Counted from the stretch's first letter, positions 24,040 through 35,826 are shown. The stretch is DNA of 64,000 nucleotides from Adiantum capillus-veneris (GCA_014529385.2 CM043948.1:78683291-78747290); one strand, 5' to 3'. Notes: a model not told the origin generated them from the letters alone. Translations and numbers: made by a program.

Positions 24040-25400
24040 TCTACCTTTTATTTTCCCCTCAAAATAATGTACTTTTACTAGGATAATTAGGTAAAATAAT
24101 TATCTGAGAGTAAAATAATTATCATGGGTTCCCTAAGGTATAATTGACCTCTGATAAATAACTCAAGACATTTTGAATCAATTTAATAATTTCTCCCTTT
24201 TAATTTGTCCTAAAAACAAAGTAATTCTACTAAAATAATTAGGGAAATTAATTATCCAAGCTTGACATAACTATCACGGGTTTCCTAACATATATTTAAC
24301 CTTTGATAAATAAATCAAGTCATTTTGAGTCTAATTGCTAATTTTTCTTATTTAATTTGTCCTAAAAATAGAGTATTTCTGCTAAAGTAACTATATACAT
24401 TAACCATCTGAGCTTCACATAAATATCATGGATTTCTCATCATATAATTAACCTTTAATAAATAACTGAAGTTTTTTTGAGCCTAATTTCTATTTTCCCC
24501 TTTTTAATTTCTTCAAAAAATAGAGTATCTGTGCAAAATTAATTAGATAAATTAATTATATAATCTTCACATAATTATCACGGGTTTTCTAACACATAAT
24601 TAACCTCTGATAAATAACTTAAATTGATTTGAGTCCATTTGCTAATTCTCCCTATTTAATTTGTCCTAAAAACAGACTATTTCTACTAAAGTAATTAGAC
24701 AAATTAATTATCTAGGCTTGACATAATTATCACAGGTTTCCTAACATTTAATTAACCTCTGATAGATAACTCAAATCAATTTGAATCCATTTGCTAATTT
24801 CCCCTATTTATTTTGTCCTAAAAATAGAGTATTTTTGTTAAAGTAATTAGATAAATGAATTATCTGATCTTGACCTAATTATCACAGGTTCCCTAACATG
24901 TAGTTAACCTTTGATAAACAAATCAAATGAATTTGAATCCCTCTGCTAATTTTCCCTATTTGATTTGTCCTAAAAACAGAGTATTTCTGCTAAAGTAGTT
25001 AGAAATTTTTAAGTACATGGGCTTGACATAATTATCACCGATTCACTACCATATGATTAACCACTGATAAATAACTCAAAGCATTTTGAATCAATTTACT
25101 AATTTCGGCTATTTAATTTGTCTTAAAAACATAGTATTTCTGCTAAAGTAAAAAGGTAAATTAATTATCTGAGCTTAACATAATTATCATAGGTTCCCTA
25201 ACATATAATTAACCATTGATAAATAACTCAAAGCATTTTGAATCAATTTACTAATTTCTCTTAAAAACAGAGTATTTTTGCTAAAGTAATTAGGTAAATT
25301 AATTGTCTGAGATTGAAATAATTTTTACGGCTTCCCCAATATATAATTAACCAGTGATAAATAGCTCAAATCATTTTGAATCAATTTGATTATTTTCCCC
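24040..25400. repeat. 153-bp tandem repeat, about nine copies
   Basis: Each unit has 'gacataattatcac(a/g)ggtt', 'cc(t)aacatataattaacctc', 'tgataaataactcaaa', 'ttaatttgtcctaaaaaca' and 'gagtatttctgctaaagta'. The 'ataattatca' motif falls at about 24264, 24414, 24568, 24720, 24873, 25026, 25179 and 25315, a period of about 153 bp. It is AT-rich and non-coding, inside the 4.25-kb insertion. Confidence 0.88.
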
Positions 25401-26367
25401 TTTAGTTTTCTCAAAAAAACAGTGTAATTCTGCCTAATTAGTTAGAAAAATTACTCAGAAAATTATAGGATAAATTTCCTAGCTTAATGACTGTCTAATG
25501 CAGCTCTAATAATTACCTTAACTTAAATATAAGCTTAATTAATATATTTCCCATTAATTTATGGTTAATTTGGCTAATTTCAGCCATACTATGATAGGAT
25601 AATTAATTAGCTTAACATTTCCAAGCTTAATTACAATAATCAGCAGATAATATTTAATTAAGAGAGGTTTTATGAGTAGACATATGCCTAATCTTTAATT
25701 TATTAACAAAATAGATTAATCTAGTCTTGCTAATTAAGAAGGATTAGGCTAATTACCATTTAGGTTAATCAACTAGAGCTTAATCTCTAGTGATTTCTGC
25801 GTAGCGTTCTCTCTAGATGAGAGAGAGTGTGTCAAGGCTCTGAGTCTGTTAATTTGTGAAGCAAGGGGTCCTATTTATAGTTTTTTGGCACTCACAATCT
25901 CTTCACAGGCCGGAAAAAGCAGTTGCTTGCAGCTCAAGCAGCCCTACAGCTCTAGATGGCACCCCTTGCTTCTAATGAGTCCCTGGCAGGTCAGTGATGA
26001 CCCTCCCATTACTTCCCAGCTTTTAAAATGTCAATTCTGCTATATTTTGACCTATTTTTTCTTAATTCATAAAATATCTTTTAAATATCTGGGAGACCTT
26101 TAATAAAGTCTATGCTTAAATGATTACTGCAACCCTTCAATTTTTCTTGATAATTTAATTTACATTCAATCTTCCGGAAGGACTAGCAGGGTCAGTTTTT
26201 GTCCGAATTTAATCCAAAAATTTATGGGCCGGGTTTGCCGTGCTTAAGATTCCAAAAATACCAATATTTGCCATGGTTGGGCAATTCTACATTGCTTTTT
26301 CAATAATCATATCAGTTTGATTAAGCTTTATACAATCTTTAAGGTTTCATAAACTGAAAACCTTACA

Positions 26368-27830
26368 CATCAATTGCTCCATTGCTGCCCATCATCAACG
26401 TCATCATGATATGTGTTTTCAACCTTGGTTTATGGGATAGATCTGCTGCATTATACGCCCCATTTCTGCATTCTGGCAGCCCGTTTTCATCCTTCATTCT
26501 TTTCATATCAAGTGCACAAAAAAGCCCCAAATCTACCCCTTGTTGACCATCATTAGTCTCACATTGAGATGGATCCAAAGGTGCATCAAATTAATCTCAA
26601 AGGTGCCTCTTTACAGTGACCGCAATGACTTTCCCCATTCAAGTCAGTAGAGTTTTCACTTAAGGTATTGCATGTTTGTACATTCCATTTATGTAATCAA
26701 AATCAAATACCACATTGACAATGGGGTGGAGGCCTTTGAGAGGGTTGGTTGGGCCGCATCGCGTGTCATTATCCTCTTCGTCTCTCTTTCTCCCTCTACA
26801 CATCTCTACCGCTCTCTCTCATTTCCTCTCTTGATAGTAAGTAAAAGAAACCATCATTCAAGCTAAAATAATCCATTGAATCAAGGAATAAGTAAAGGTT
26901 TGTGTAAGTCTAAAGTCTAGATCTTCAACATATTTAATTCCGTTGCACTTGGCATTGGTATCATAGATTTGTGATTTTGCACTAAATCGCAAATCTTTGA
27001 ATTTTTTTTTCTCTCTAGTGCTTATTTTTTGTAAAGTTTGGTCCAAGAACGCTTCTCCCACTCAAGGAACTGCAAGAACTGCCATTGTCTGTAGGAGCGT
27101 GCACCTTGAGCATAGGAATTGCAAACAATGTATAATATTGGGTGTTAGAGCTTTGGTGCATCTACTAGAGGGTAGTTAACTTGGTGTGTGCACTTGATCA
27201 CCTCGAAATAAAGAGATCCTTGCAGTCATAACTTCTTTGACATGACAGATGGCATCATTAATAGCATGCATTAAAAACATGAGGATGTTGATTACGAGTA
27301 TCAAGATCTGTTAGTGGCCTAGGGCAACAAAGGAACCCGCTATCCATATCAGATTATGAAATTTGGAGTCTTGGCATTGTTTGAGAAATCATCTCTCCTA
27401 TCTTCCTAAAGAATTTCTTCATTCCAGAAGAGACACTGCATTGTCAATGATATGTATAATCTTTGGCAACACATATGGTCCACACCATTTGCATCTTCTT
27501 AGCAATTGGTAGCCATCACACAAAGAGAAAGGGTTCCAATGGGAGGCAACCACCATGGGATACTGTAGGCATTGTGATCCTACATTTTCATCCATATGTG
27601 TTGTAGAGATGAGGATTTCTCTAGAGCTTCCATCATACAAAAATCTAGTTGAAGCCCCAATAGTGCATCAAACCAGCCCTTGAGGTGGCTCTTCTAAGGG
27701 GTTACCACAATGGCATTCCCCATTTGAGTCAATAGAGTTTCACATGAGGTATTCCATGTGTATACATTCCATTTATGCAATCAAAATCAAATACCACATC
27801 AACAATGATAAGGGGGGATCCTTGAGACTC
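26368..27830 (+). mobile_element. Family A LTR-like element, right part
   Basis: Continues the LTR-like unit broken at 22116 (CATCA, then 'attgctgcccatcatcaacg'). It runs to 'tggtatcatagatttgtg' at about 26956, like a tRNA-Met primer site. An internal region follows (27000-27650) with the same 'gatgttgattacgagtatca' seen at 53430, and a truncated second LTR-like stretch covers 27660-27830. Order is internal, LTR, internal, partial LTR, as in a recombined tandem of a non-autonomous retroelement. Confidence 0.55.
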
Positions 27831-27880
27831 CGACTGTAACCCCTTATATATAGTGTTTTGAGTTCTTATGCTCAAGGTGC

Positions 27881-28912
27881 ACGGTGGGAAAGCTGAAGAG
27901 GAAACTCACACAACATGCTAAATACTTGCCTCCCTATAGCCCAATGAATGTCCAACACCCCAAACCACACATACTCACATGTACTATAGCACAATCTGCA
28001 AATCCGTATTGTATCAGCTCGCTCCTGGGTATCAAAGATTACACACACTCACAACCGATGAATTTTCCCTTCATACACCTAAACACCAACACTCAACCCC
28101 ACAGACACTTCTGCCCTAAACATATGTTCGCTCATACCTACCATATCTCTCCTATCCTCTCACACAATCTCTCTCGCTCTTTCTTGGCACGCACACACAC
28201 ACAACTTGCAGGCAACACATGCACCCAACCAAGCAAAGGCACAAGATGTCATCAAGCTGAGATAGAGAAGATGACGAAGAATGAAAAAGACCTTTAGTCT
28301 ATGACCCACTTCAATTCAATTCAACAGTATGAGACCAATGTACAATGATAATCTTGATCGCCTTCTTTCCCTTTAGGTATCATCCTAAAAAACACCATGG
28401 ATAGTCTTCCCTTTCTCATGAGCTTGCAGATGGTGGCCTTATTTTTCCTTATGTGGATTTGCTTTGCTTCATGCACCCCTTTATTTCTATCGGTGATCCT
28501 TTTCAAGACTTCATACCTCCACACTTCAGCTCTTTGAATAGCCTTGTTGGCTGCATTCCTTAATTGATGGTTCTATCAGCCATCCAAGTTTAAGAAATGC
28601 CTTTGGAGCTCTAGAAAACCTAACAATTTCCAGCCTTTTGTATTCCTCTACTCATAGTAGCATTCCCTTGTAGTCGGTTGCTCCCTCTCATGCGCTATAC
28701 GAAGCCCACCGCCCCCTCTTCATTTACTTGGTGACACCTTCCCTTGCAGTAGCCTGCACGTGGCGCACCTTAGCCTCCTCCCATCACCTTGTTGCCTCTC
28801 CTTAACTTTACTAGAATCCCTCTCTTGCAAATCAACTGCCCTGATGAAGCCTCCTAGTGTAGTCGTCTACTGGCCGTGGAGGCTCCTTTCCATGCCTTTA
28901 CGAGCCCCTCTC
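27881..28912. repeat. Family C repeat (probable LTR), left portion
   Basis: About 1 kb similar in order and orientation to 40858-41870 ('gaggaaactcacacaaca', 'caatgtacaatgataatctt', 'ctcctttccatgccttta'). It stops at 28912, and the rest of the unit lies at 34747-35131. Together they equal one family C unit (about 1.3 kb) minus a 95-bp overlap. Short ORFs inside are not recognised. Confidence 0.7.
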
Positions 28913-29299
28913 AGAATTAGGAGAAATATGGAGCTTGCATGGGCCTTGTAATGAATCCTAATTTTAAGGATTAAGGCTAATGTTCTGTAGGGTTAAGGGG
29001 ATAAGGGCATTCAAGAAGCTAGCTTTGAGTAGGCTTTTCTAGCCTTTTTTTTAGACACATGTAGGATGTGGACCTAGGAGGTCACTTTCTCTCTCTAGCT
29101 TTTTGAAAGTGAAGGAGTAAAGGAGTATGGCCACATCAGCAAAAACGTGGGTCACTAAGAGCCAAAATTTAAGATTTTTAAGCTTATTTTTACCTTAAAA
29201 CTTCCCCCCAACATATATACATATGAAAAAATATTTTTTTAAACCTACAAACACTTAAAGTCCACTTTTTCAAAAAAAATCTCCCAAAAAAAAACATTT

Positions 29300-29480
29300 G
29301 TTGTCTCTTCCTCCTCTCTCCTCTCTCCCTCTTGTCTCCCTCCCTCCTCTCTCTCTCTTCTCTCGTTTTCCCTCCTCCTCCCTCCCTGCTTCCTTCTCTC
29401 CTCCTCCTCCCCTCTCTCTCCCTCTCCCCCCTTCCCCCTTCTCTCCTCCCATGTTCCTCCCTCTCCCTCCCCCCTTTCGC
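29300..29480. repeat. Polypyrimidine tract (C/T-rich, about 180 bp)
   Basis: Almost uninterrupted C and T on the plus strand (CCTCTC, CTCCCT and related). ORFs read through it on either strand (Pro/Ser/Leu-rich or Arg/Glu/Gly-rich) are composition artefacts. Confidence 0.85.
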
Positions 29481-29781
29481 TTTTCATCATTTGCTTCCTC
29501 ACGGAACAAATGCCATGGTGCGCACACACATCACAAATCGTATGCTGCCACCACAATGTACTCCACACAACAAAAGAGTACATATTTACTTCTCTGCGAC
29601 GTTTGCATCGAAGTCCGCACGTGAGGGTGAGCAGACATCATCCCAGGAACGTCGTACCATCGGTAAGACGAATGTTGATGGTTCTTCAATATCTTGGGAG
29701 GGAAGAAGTAGGCTTGTTAAACTATTGCAATTGGTTGTGTATAAGTGCAGGTGCATCTTTGCATTTTTTGGATACTCAAAT

Positions 29782-29942
29782 GTCAATCTCTTCAGCTCAA
29801 AAGATTGGCATTACAAGACAGTATTGCCTCTTCGAAGAGAGAGGTTGAAAATCTCCAACAACAGTTGCAAGAAAAGGATGTATACATTATGAAGCTTGCC
29901 AATACCATCACATATTTGAAAGAAACACCCCCTCGTGCAAGG
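29782..29942 (+). pseudogene. Captured coiled-coil exon fragment
   Basis: Bounded by acceptor-like 'caatctcttcag' at about 29797 and donor-like 'gcaag|gtaaca' at 29942. The frame reads heptad-like 'SSKREVENLQQQLQEKD' and then 'MKLANTITYLKETPPRAR'. Codon use and the spliced boundaries suggest a real host-gene exon of a coiled-coil protein that I cannot name. A possible earlier exon lies at about 29590-29725 ('TSSQERRTIGKTNVDGSS'). No start or further exons could be followed, so it is probably a fragment carried by the surrounding segment. Confidence 0.45.
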
Positions 29943-29949
29943 TAACAAT

Positions 29950-31440
29950 ATAATTCTTACTTTTGGTTGTGTTCTTCTTATCACAGACCTTGAAGTCTAA
30001 GGTATTGCCTCTACTTGTTTTGTAGTGCATAGCACAAAAGTTGCTTTTGTACACAAATAGTGAAAGTCTGTAGGTTAGAGAGGTCAAGTGTCACCACTTT
30101 TTCTCTAAAACAGCCTGCTTTCTACATCTTGCACGTAGGTGCTTCAAATCCATGCTTATTAGAGGTCGGTAATCTCATCCTAATGTATATTTTAGGATTA
30201 TTGGATGGAAATACTTGCAAATTTGTACAACATATACTTAACAAGTGTCTTTGTTTTCGTTTGAAGAACATATCTCTAACGCATCATGATACAAGGTGAC
30301 CTCTTACTATGCTAGTTGAGTGGCGTTGTTTGCAAGAATGGCTCAAGGAAGTGGAACACAAAGCTTTTACGATGGCATAAAGCTGTCCTCAAGAAATGTG
30401 GCTCCCACTAAACCAAAAATCATTATTCTAACATAGAGAGATCCCTAGTAGGACAATACAACATCTTCTCATCAGGAACACACCCTTTCCTAACATGAGA
30501 GCATCCCCACCAAAGATATTTTTATGTGATAGGTCACTCCATAAGCATACCATGCCATCCAATGGATGTAAGTACTATGACCGCACTACCCATTGGAAGT
30601 TGTTCACAAATGTATGTTTATCAAAGTTAATGAAAAGAAATTTGGACTTTTTTGTTTGTTGATGTGTAAGAGCACTCTAGATCTACCATATTTTGATTTG
30701 GAGTCATTTAAAGTGTAATTTTTTTTTTGTTTGGTAAGATTGTACATGAGGAGAATGATAAAGTACAAGAGATTTTGACGGAAAAAACCTCGGTGAGATT
30801 CCTACCATGCACTTGTGACACCATACCTCTCCTTGAACCCTTTGATTTCTATTGTAGTGGAAAGTCCAAGGGAAGTCTATTTTCAAATTTTTAGCAATAA
30901 CCTTTTTCTAAAGAAAATGTTGGTTATTTTAAAGTTTGTACATAGTCTAGGAGTTCATTCTGATTGTTTTCCTTTAGTTTGAAATTTTGACCGAGAGCAC
31001 TCCTTGGAAGCCACTTTTGAAGGTGTTAGGGCGAGATTTTGGGAAAGTTTTGTATGTAGGAAATATAGTCCTTAACACAATAAAAAACATTGGTACTTTG
31101 AGTATTTTCAAATTCCATGGTTTTAATGCTCGTTGGAGCCCGTAGATTAAGGAAAAAGTAAGAAATGTTTGTTTTACATCATTTTTTTAGAAAGTTCCAA
31201 CTTGCACATTGATTTTTGGAGAATCTGAGAAAGATATGATTTTCTTGCATCACATGATGGTCGAAGAGCATGACAAGATGAACAAATTTATGTGAGACAA
31301 GCCTTGACAGATTTGGAGATGATTAGAAGCTAGAAGCTGTTGAAAGCAGCCTAAAAGTTCAACACTAAATTAAAAAAATAAAATAAAAAAACAAAACATA
31401 AACCTTGTATCATCCTCATAAACAATAATTTTACAATTTT
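29950..31440. other. Anonymous sequence
   Basis: AT-rich, no recognisable protein domain or repeat array. Short ORFs (for example 30060-30299) have no visible family features. Confidence 0.5.
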
Positions 31441-31446
31441 TTCACT

Positions 31447-31573
31447 GTAAAGACCCCCAGGGCCCTCAGCAAGACTGGCCACAAGGGCGCACAAACAGCC
31501 CATGCAAAAGTCCTGGATGGGCATTTTGCGCACCCTTGTGGCCAGTCTTGTTGAGAGCCCTAGGGGATTTTAC
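31447..31573. repeat. Hairpin H1, about 127 bp
   Basis: The left arm 'ggccctcagcaagactggcc' plus 'acaagggcgcacaaa' pairs with the right arm 'tttgcgcacccttgtggcc' plus 'agtcttgttgagagcc'. The loop lies around 'aaaagtcc'. Closely related to hairpin H2. Confidence 0.88.
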
Positions 31574-31853
31574 ATGGAAAACAATTGCAAAAATATTGTG
31601 TATGAGGATGATATTAAGATGTTATGTTGGATGTACAGAGAGCAAGAGCTTCCCCCCCCCCCCACATTTTGCTATGGCCTGGATGGCCCCTGGGGCCTTA
31701 AAATGGCAAATACAATCTTTTTTTATCCATGGCCATGAGATAGAAGTGTGCAATTTGATGTATTCATAGCAAATTCCTCCCCCCTCCCCCCCCCAAATGG
31801 CAAATACCTAAACCTTGTATCCTTGTGTCCACTACCCCTGTTCTTAGTTTGTG

Positions 31854-31987
31854 TTTGTCATTATAAGGCCCCAGGGCCCCTCAAAAAGAGGGGCCACAAG
31901 GGCGCGCAAAATGGCCATCCACGGTCCCTGGATGGCCATTCTGCGTGCCCCTCTTTTTGAGGGGCCCTGGGGCCTTATAATGACAAA
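31854..31987. repeat. Hairpin H2, 134 bp, near-perfect
   Basis: Arms 'tttgtcattataaggcccca' and 'tggggccttataatgacaaa' close a stem that stays paired through 'cctcaaaaagagggg' and 'aatggccatcca', with one 8-nt bulge and a loop of about 7 nt. Shares 'ggccacaagggcgc' with H1, so both derive from one foldback family. Confidence 0.92.
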
Positions 31988-32043
31988 TAGGGGCTTTTTT
32001 TAATGCATGTCCATGAGGTCTAGTGTTTGATGTAATCAGAGCA

Positions 32044-32075
32044 CCCCCCCCCCCCCCCCCCCCCTCCCCCCTCCC
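32044..32075. repeat. Poly-C tract
   Basis: A long run of C followed by C/T. Similar runs occur at about 31651-31663, 31781-31796 and 34552-34565, all in the same segment. Confidence 0.9.
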
Positions 32076-32099
32076 TTCTCTGTGTTCAAAGGTCCGGAA

Positions 32100-34560
32100 C
32101 ATTGACTATGTAAAACTTTCTTATATCATGTGCGTTCACCAGAATGGATTAAAAGTACCCCTTATAGGACTTATCTACACATTTTTCTATAACTTTACAA
32201 GAATATAAAATCCCTTCTGTTGAACACATGTGTTATGTTACATATAATTTAGTGAACTCCTCAGTCAAAGGCCTCAAAAATCATGTGCACTAAACATTCA
32301 GCACTAGAAATCGACCAAACAAGGATCCAATTTTTACTTCCTTGTGTCCACCTTGAGTTCTTGGGAATGTTTTGGTTAAGCCATTTCTTTGGTATTTGAA
32401 ACCACATGTGACCCCTATTGTTATAGTATCCAACGAAAGGTTTCTTGATTAGCGGTTTACATAGGCTCGAGTGCTACATATCTTCTATGTTAACAATGCA
32501 TGTATCTATAATTTATGTTCACACTTTCTCTATCTAAATGAGCTACATAGTAAAAATAAAATCTGCAATTTAACAGTTAAGTTCACAAGGTAATAGCTAT
32601 TGGTATCATCTTTAGCAATACCAAAGACATTACTACCAATAGCTCATGAATAGGGATATTTAAGAAGATTTGATACCAAAAACTTGTCAACACTACTCAA
32701 AAAGGTGGAAACTCAAAGGCTTTACAATATATGTATGATGAAACACGAATCAATAATAAGTCACCCCTATACATCGACACTTCCGTCTCAAGTTGTCATT
32801 TATCTAAATCAAGCTTGGCATAGGCATAGTATGGAAACAATAACATGTTGGAAAGCAAGAATTTAGCTTTCTCAACTTGTGAAACGTTGCTAATGATATA
32901 TGTTAAACATCCCCAAATGAGGACATCTTGACAAAGGTTATGATCCACTTTAATAAGAATAACCATTAATGATTAAACTGAAATCAAAATATTTCTTGAA
33001 TCTCTTCGTGGTGAAGTGATTAAGACTTGAGACTTGAAACGTCTTACAGACTTGAGACTTGAGACTTGAAACGTCTTACAGACAAACCAAAATATCCATA
33101 AAGATCAACAATATTTCTCAAATCAATATGAAACTCCAGTAGTCTAAATTAAATACTCTCACTCCATGCGACACCATTGAACAAAAAAACATATTTATTT
33201 TGCATTTATAGAGGAATCCAACCTCATGAAAGTAATTACAAACGGAGACAATGTTGTTGTTCCTAGGCGTCTCCTACAAGTATTTGTCTTCCTCATCTAG
33301 AGATTCATATACACTTGAGTATTTGTGTGTCTATGACACTAGGGAAGATAGTAGTACTATATGGATGGCTTTTCTAAGAGCTCCTAAAGAGTACCTATTG
33401 GTTCAAGATTCTACAAAAATTCTACTATTCTTATCAAAATCCTTTCACATGGTAGTGAAAGGTTCCTCTCGGAACAAAAATATAGTGATTTTCATCTCTG
33501 CACATGGTTGCTTGCTCATGTCCTCTGAAAAAAAGTTGACTTTGTAAGTAAACAATAGATTATATGAGCACAAAGTTATAAAGTGCAAAACGATATAATT
33601 CTAATAATCTAATGACAACTATACAAAGAATAAATTATAAGAAAAATCTTTCATGACTCTCCATAGATAGCACAACTTACTTGCATTGTGAGACTTAATC
33701 ACATGCTACACAACTATAGATAGCGCACCAAAGCCATTAACAAAATAGCACCACCTAGTGTTAAGAGGTGTGAAGCCTAAACATTGAAAGCCATAAAGAG
33801 GTTTTTTCTCTCCAGCATGATAAACTTAAACATGGAGATGATGTTAAGCTCTGAATGTAAGCTACAAGGGTAGTTTTCTTACCATTCTATCTTTATGTTG
33901 GAGATGAACCCTTGCAATGCCCACACACTATTCACACCTGCTATTGTTGTGGTATGCAAGCTCATACTTTTTCCACCTTCGGGAGTAGAGGTTTCCATGT
34001 AGTGTGAGTGAATGAAAGTAGAAGGAGTAGAATCTTGTTTCATGCTGTAATGGAGGTGAGAGAAGGGAGAGGAGCTAGCTTGCTTATGAAACTATGTGGT
34101 GGGCAAGTGGAAGAGATGGGGGAGGAGTTTCCTTGATGCTACAATGGAGGTGGGAGAAAGCTAGCAGATAGATAATGTTGGAGCAATGGAGAGCTTGGAA
34201 AAGGGTTTGTAGAGAGAGAAAATAACTTTTTAGCTATAGAATAGGTTTGAAAAAACTTTGGAGGGTGGAAAATAATGTTTGGAGGGTTTGTAGAGAGAGA
34301 AAATCACTTTTTAGCTATAGAATAGGTTTGGAAAAACTTTGGAGGGTGGAAAATAATGTTTTGATTTTTTTTTGAAAAAATTCCATTTTTTGGATTTTTT
34401 AGTGCATGTTTTTGACATTTGGAGGTCAAAAATAAAATTTTGACCATGAAATAGGTTTGGGAACCTTTTAAGGAGGGAAAACTTGAAATTTGATTTTTTT
34501 AGTGTATTTTAAATCCGGGCCAAAAAGTGGGGGAAAGGAGGTCAAAGTGGTCCCCCCCCC
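32100..34560. other. Anonymous sequence with small duplications
   Basis: No recognisable gene. A 30-bp duplication ('gagacttgaaacgtcttaca' twice) lies at 33025-33085. An 80-bp tandem duplication covers about 34203-34360 ('gggtttgtagagagagaaaa', 'ctatagaataggtttg'). An ORF of 98 codons at 33251-33547 has no recognised feature. Confidence 0.5.
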
Positions 34561-34746
34561 CCCCTTCCCTAGTCACCTCGCTTACCTTCTCACTAGGTAA
34601 GAGGCCATTAAGAGGTGTAAGTCTACCTTGTCCCCCTATTTTTTTGAGGGTATAGAGTGTGGCCACCACCTTCTTCCTATTGGCTGGCCTCTAATTAACC
34701 TTAATTCCAAAGGACCCCTAGACGGTTCATATTTTTCCTAATGTGG

Positions 34747-35131
34747 CCCTCTCTTGCAGATCGACCGCCTTGATGGTACCTCCTAGTGTAGTTGGTTACT
34801 GGCCGTGGCGGCTCCTTTCCATGCCTTTACGAGCCCCTCTCTGTACTTTCCCCAATGCATGGCACCACTTGGCCTCCTTTCCCATGCATCACTTGATGCT
34901 AACCATGCCTCCTGCCCCCTCTTGGCATACCCACCAACTGGTCTTGTTTCCTAGCAATCTTACCTCATGCAGTGCCACATCTCCCTGACATGCAACTCGG
35001 TCCCTAGTTTCATCTCCAAGCTTGGCCACTCACCTCGCATGGCCCCAACACCTGTTGATAGTGCCACCCCATGCTTTCTCCAATTGGCTCTCCTCACTTA
35101 GTTTAGCATATTGGCCAGCTTTCAAAAAAGG
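34747..35131. repeat. Family C repeat (probable LTR), right portion
   Basis: Matches 41783-42165 ('cctcctagtgtagtt', 'gcatggcaccacttggcct', 'atctccaagcttggccact', 'ttagtttagcat'). Lies downstream of the minus-strand gypsy integrase, where that element's 3' LTR is expected. Confidence 0.7.
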
Positions 35132-35565
35132 TTTTTTTTTGGTTCACCTTTTGCGACTTGCGTCACTCTCCCATGCTAAGGTTTGAATGCAATCGTGTTG
35201 AGCTTTCTCTTCTAGAGAGAATCTTGCCAAAAACAACAAAATATGATCCCACGACCTTTGAGCCACTCTCTCCTCCGAGATCTAATCAAGGAACAGATAA
35301 ACACCTTCCCTCCAGCACATGACAAGCTTTAAATTAGCCAACCTTGACACCCAGTTTGTCATATGCACTAGTAGAAGCATCATCCTTTTCGAGGCCAAAA
35401 AAACATTGTAGACCTTCAAAATGCCACGTCTCGCATACACACCCAATGGTACTTGTCACAATTGGGATTTAGCACATGAACAAGCATTCTTCTACCACAC
35501 TATCTGCTGCCATACACCTATTGCTGACACGATCATGGGTTGACACAAACCGGTTGCACCATCAT
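35132..35565 (-). mobile_element. SINE-like element, copy 1 (poly-A tail, minus strand)
   Basis: Reverse complement of 54667-55102: about 430 bp ending in 'gcaaaaggtgaacc' plus a run of A (seen here as T at 35132-35140). It starts near 'ggtgcaac.ggtttgtgtc'. It is non-coding and inserted at the edge of the family C repeat. The family was recognised from the two copies in this window. A tRNA-type promoter is not evident. Confidence 0.65.
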
Positions 35566-35826
35566 TGCTCAACCCACTAGTTGAACATTTATGTTCAACC
35601 AAGCAAAGTATTTATTGTCTAGAAAATTGTAAACCTCTTAACACTAAGCAAAGATGAAATAAAACCATATGTACAAAGTATTATTGATGTCTTTTTGTTG
35701 TTTTTGACGTCAACCCTCAAGTGGGATGCCCAACCCCTTCAACAAGAATCTAACATAAATCCGTTGTTAGAGTCCTTTCGAAATATACTTTGAGACGAAC
35801 CCCATTCACTCTATGTCAAAGAGGCT

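Larger units (their letters stand above)
22117..26367. mobile_element. 4,251-bp TSD-flanked insertion (giant solo LTR or non-autonomous element)
   Basis: Begins TGTGAGG and ends CCTTACA (imperfect inverted ends). Flanked by CATCA at 22112-22116 and 26368-26372. Family A copies elsewhere (53930-53970) show the uninterrupted site ('ggcattcaatgcttcattg'). No second copy of either end is visible inside, so it is not a normal LTR pair. The interior holds a 153-bp tandem array and one plausible short coding start on the minus strand. A very long solo LTR is my preferred reading. Confidence 0.78.
28913..34746. mobile_element. 5.8-kb segment with short terminal inverted repeats inside family C
   Basis: The left end 'ATTAGGAGAAATATG' (28916) matches the reverse complement of the right end, ATTAGGAAAAATATG (about 34729-34743), with one mismatch. 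The flanking family C DNA is duplicated for 95 bp (28818-28912 and 34747-34841, about 12% divergent). Such a duplication is too long for an ordinary transposase TSD. No transposase is visible. It carries a captured exon, a polypyrimidine tract, hairpins and poly-C tracts. A Pack-type element or repair-mediated insertion is possible. Confidence 0.45.

Noticed and set aside
24040-25400. CRISPR-like or centromeric array
   Set aside because: 153-bp contiguous AT-rich units inside one TSD-flanked insertion. No spacers, and not large enough to argue for a centromere.
29245-29624. Arg/Glu/Gly-rich and Pro/Ser/Leu-rich ORFs of about 110-186 codons
   Set aside because: They come from the polypyrimidine tract. 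Both strands are open because of composition.
33251-33547. 98-codon plus-strand ORF as a gene
   Set aside because: No recognisable motif, repeat-rich surroundings and no splice or regulatory context.
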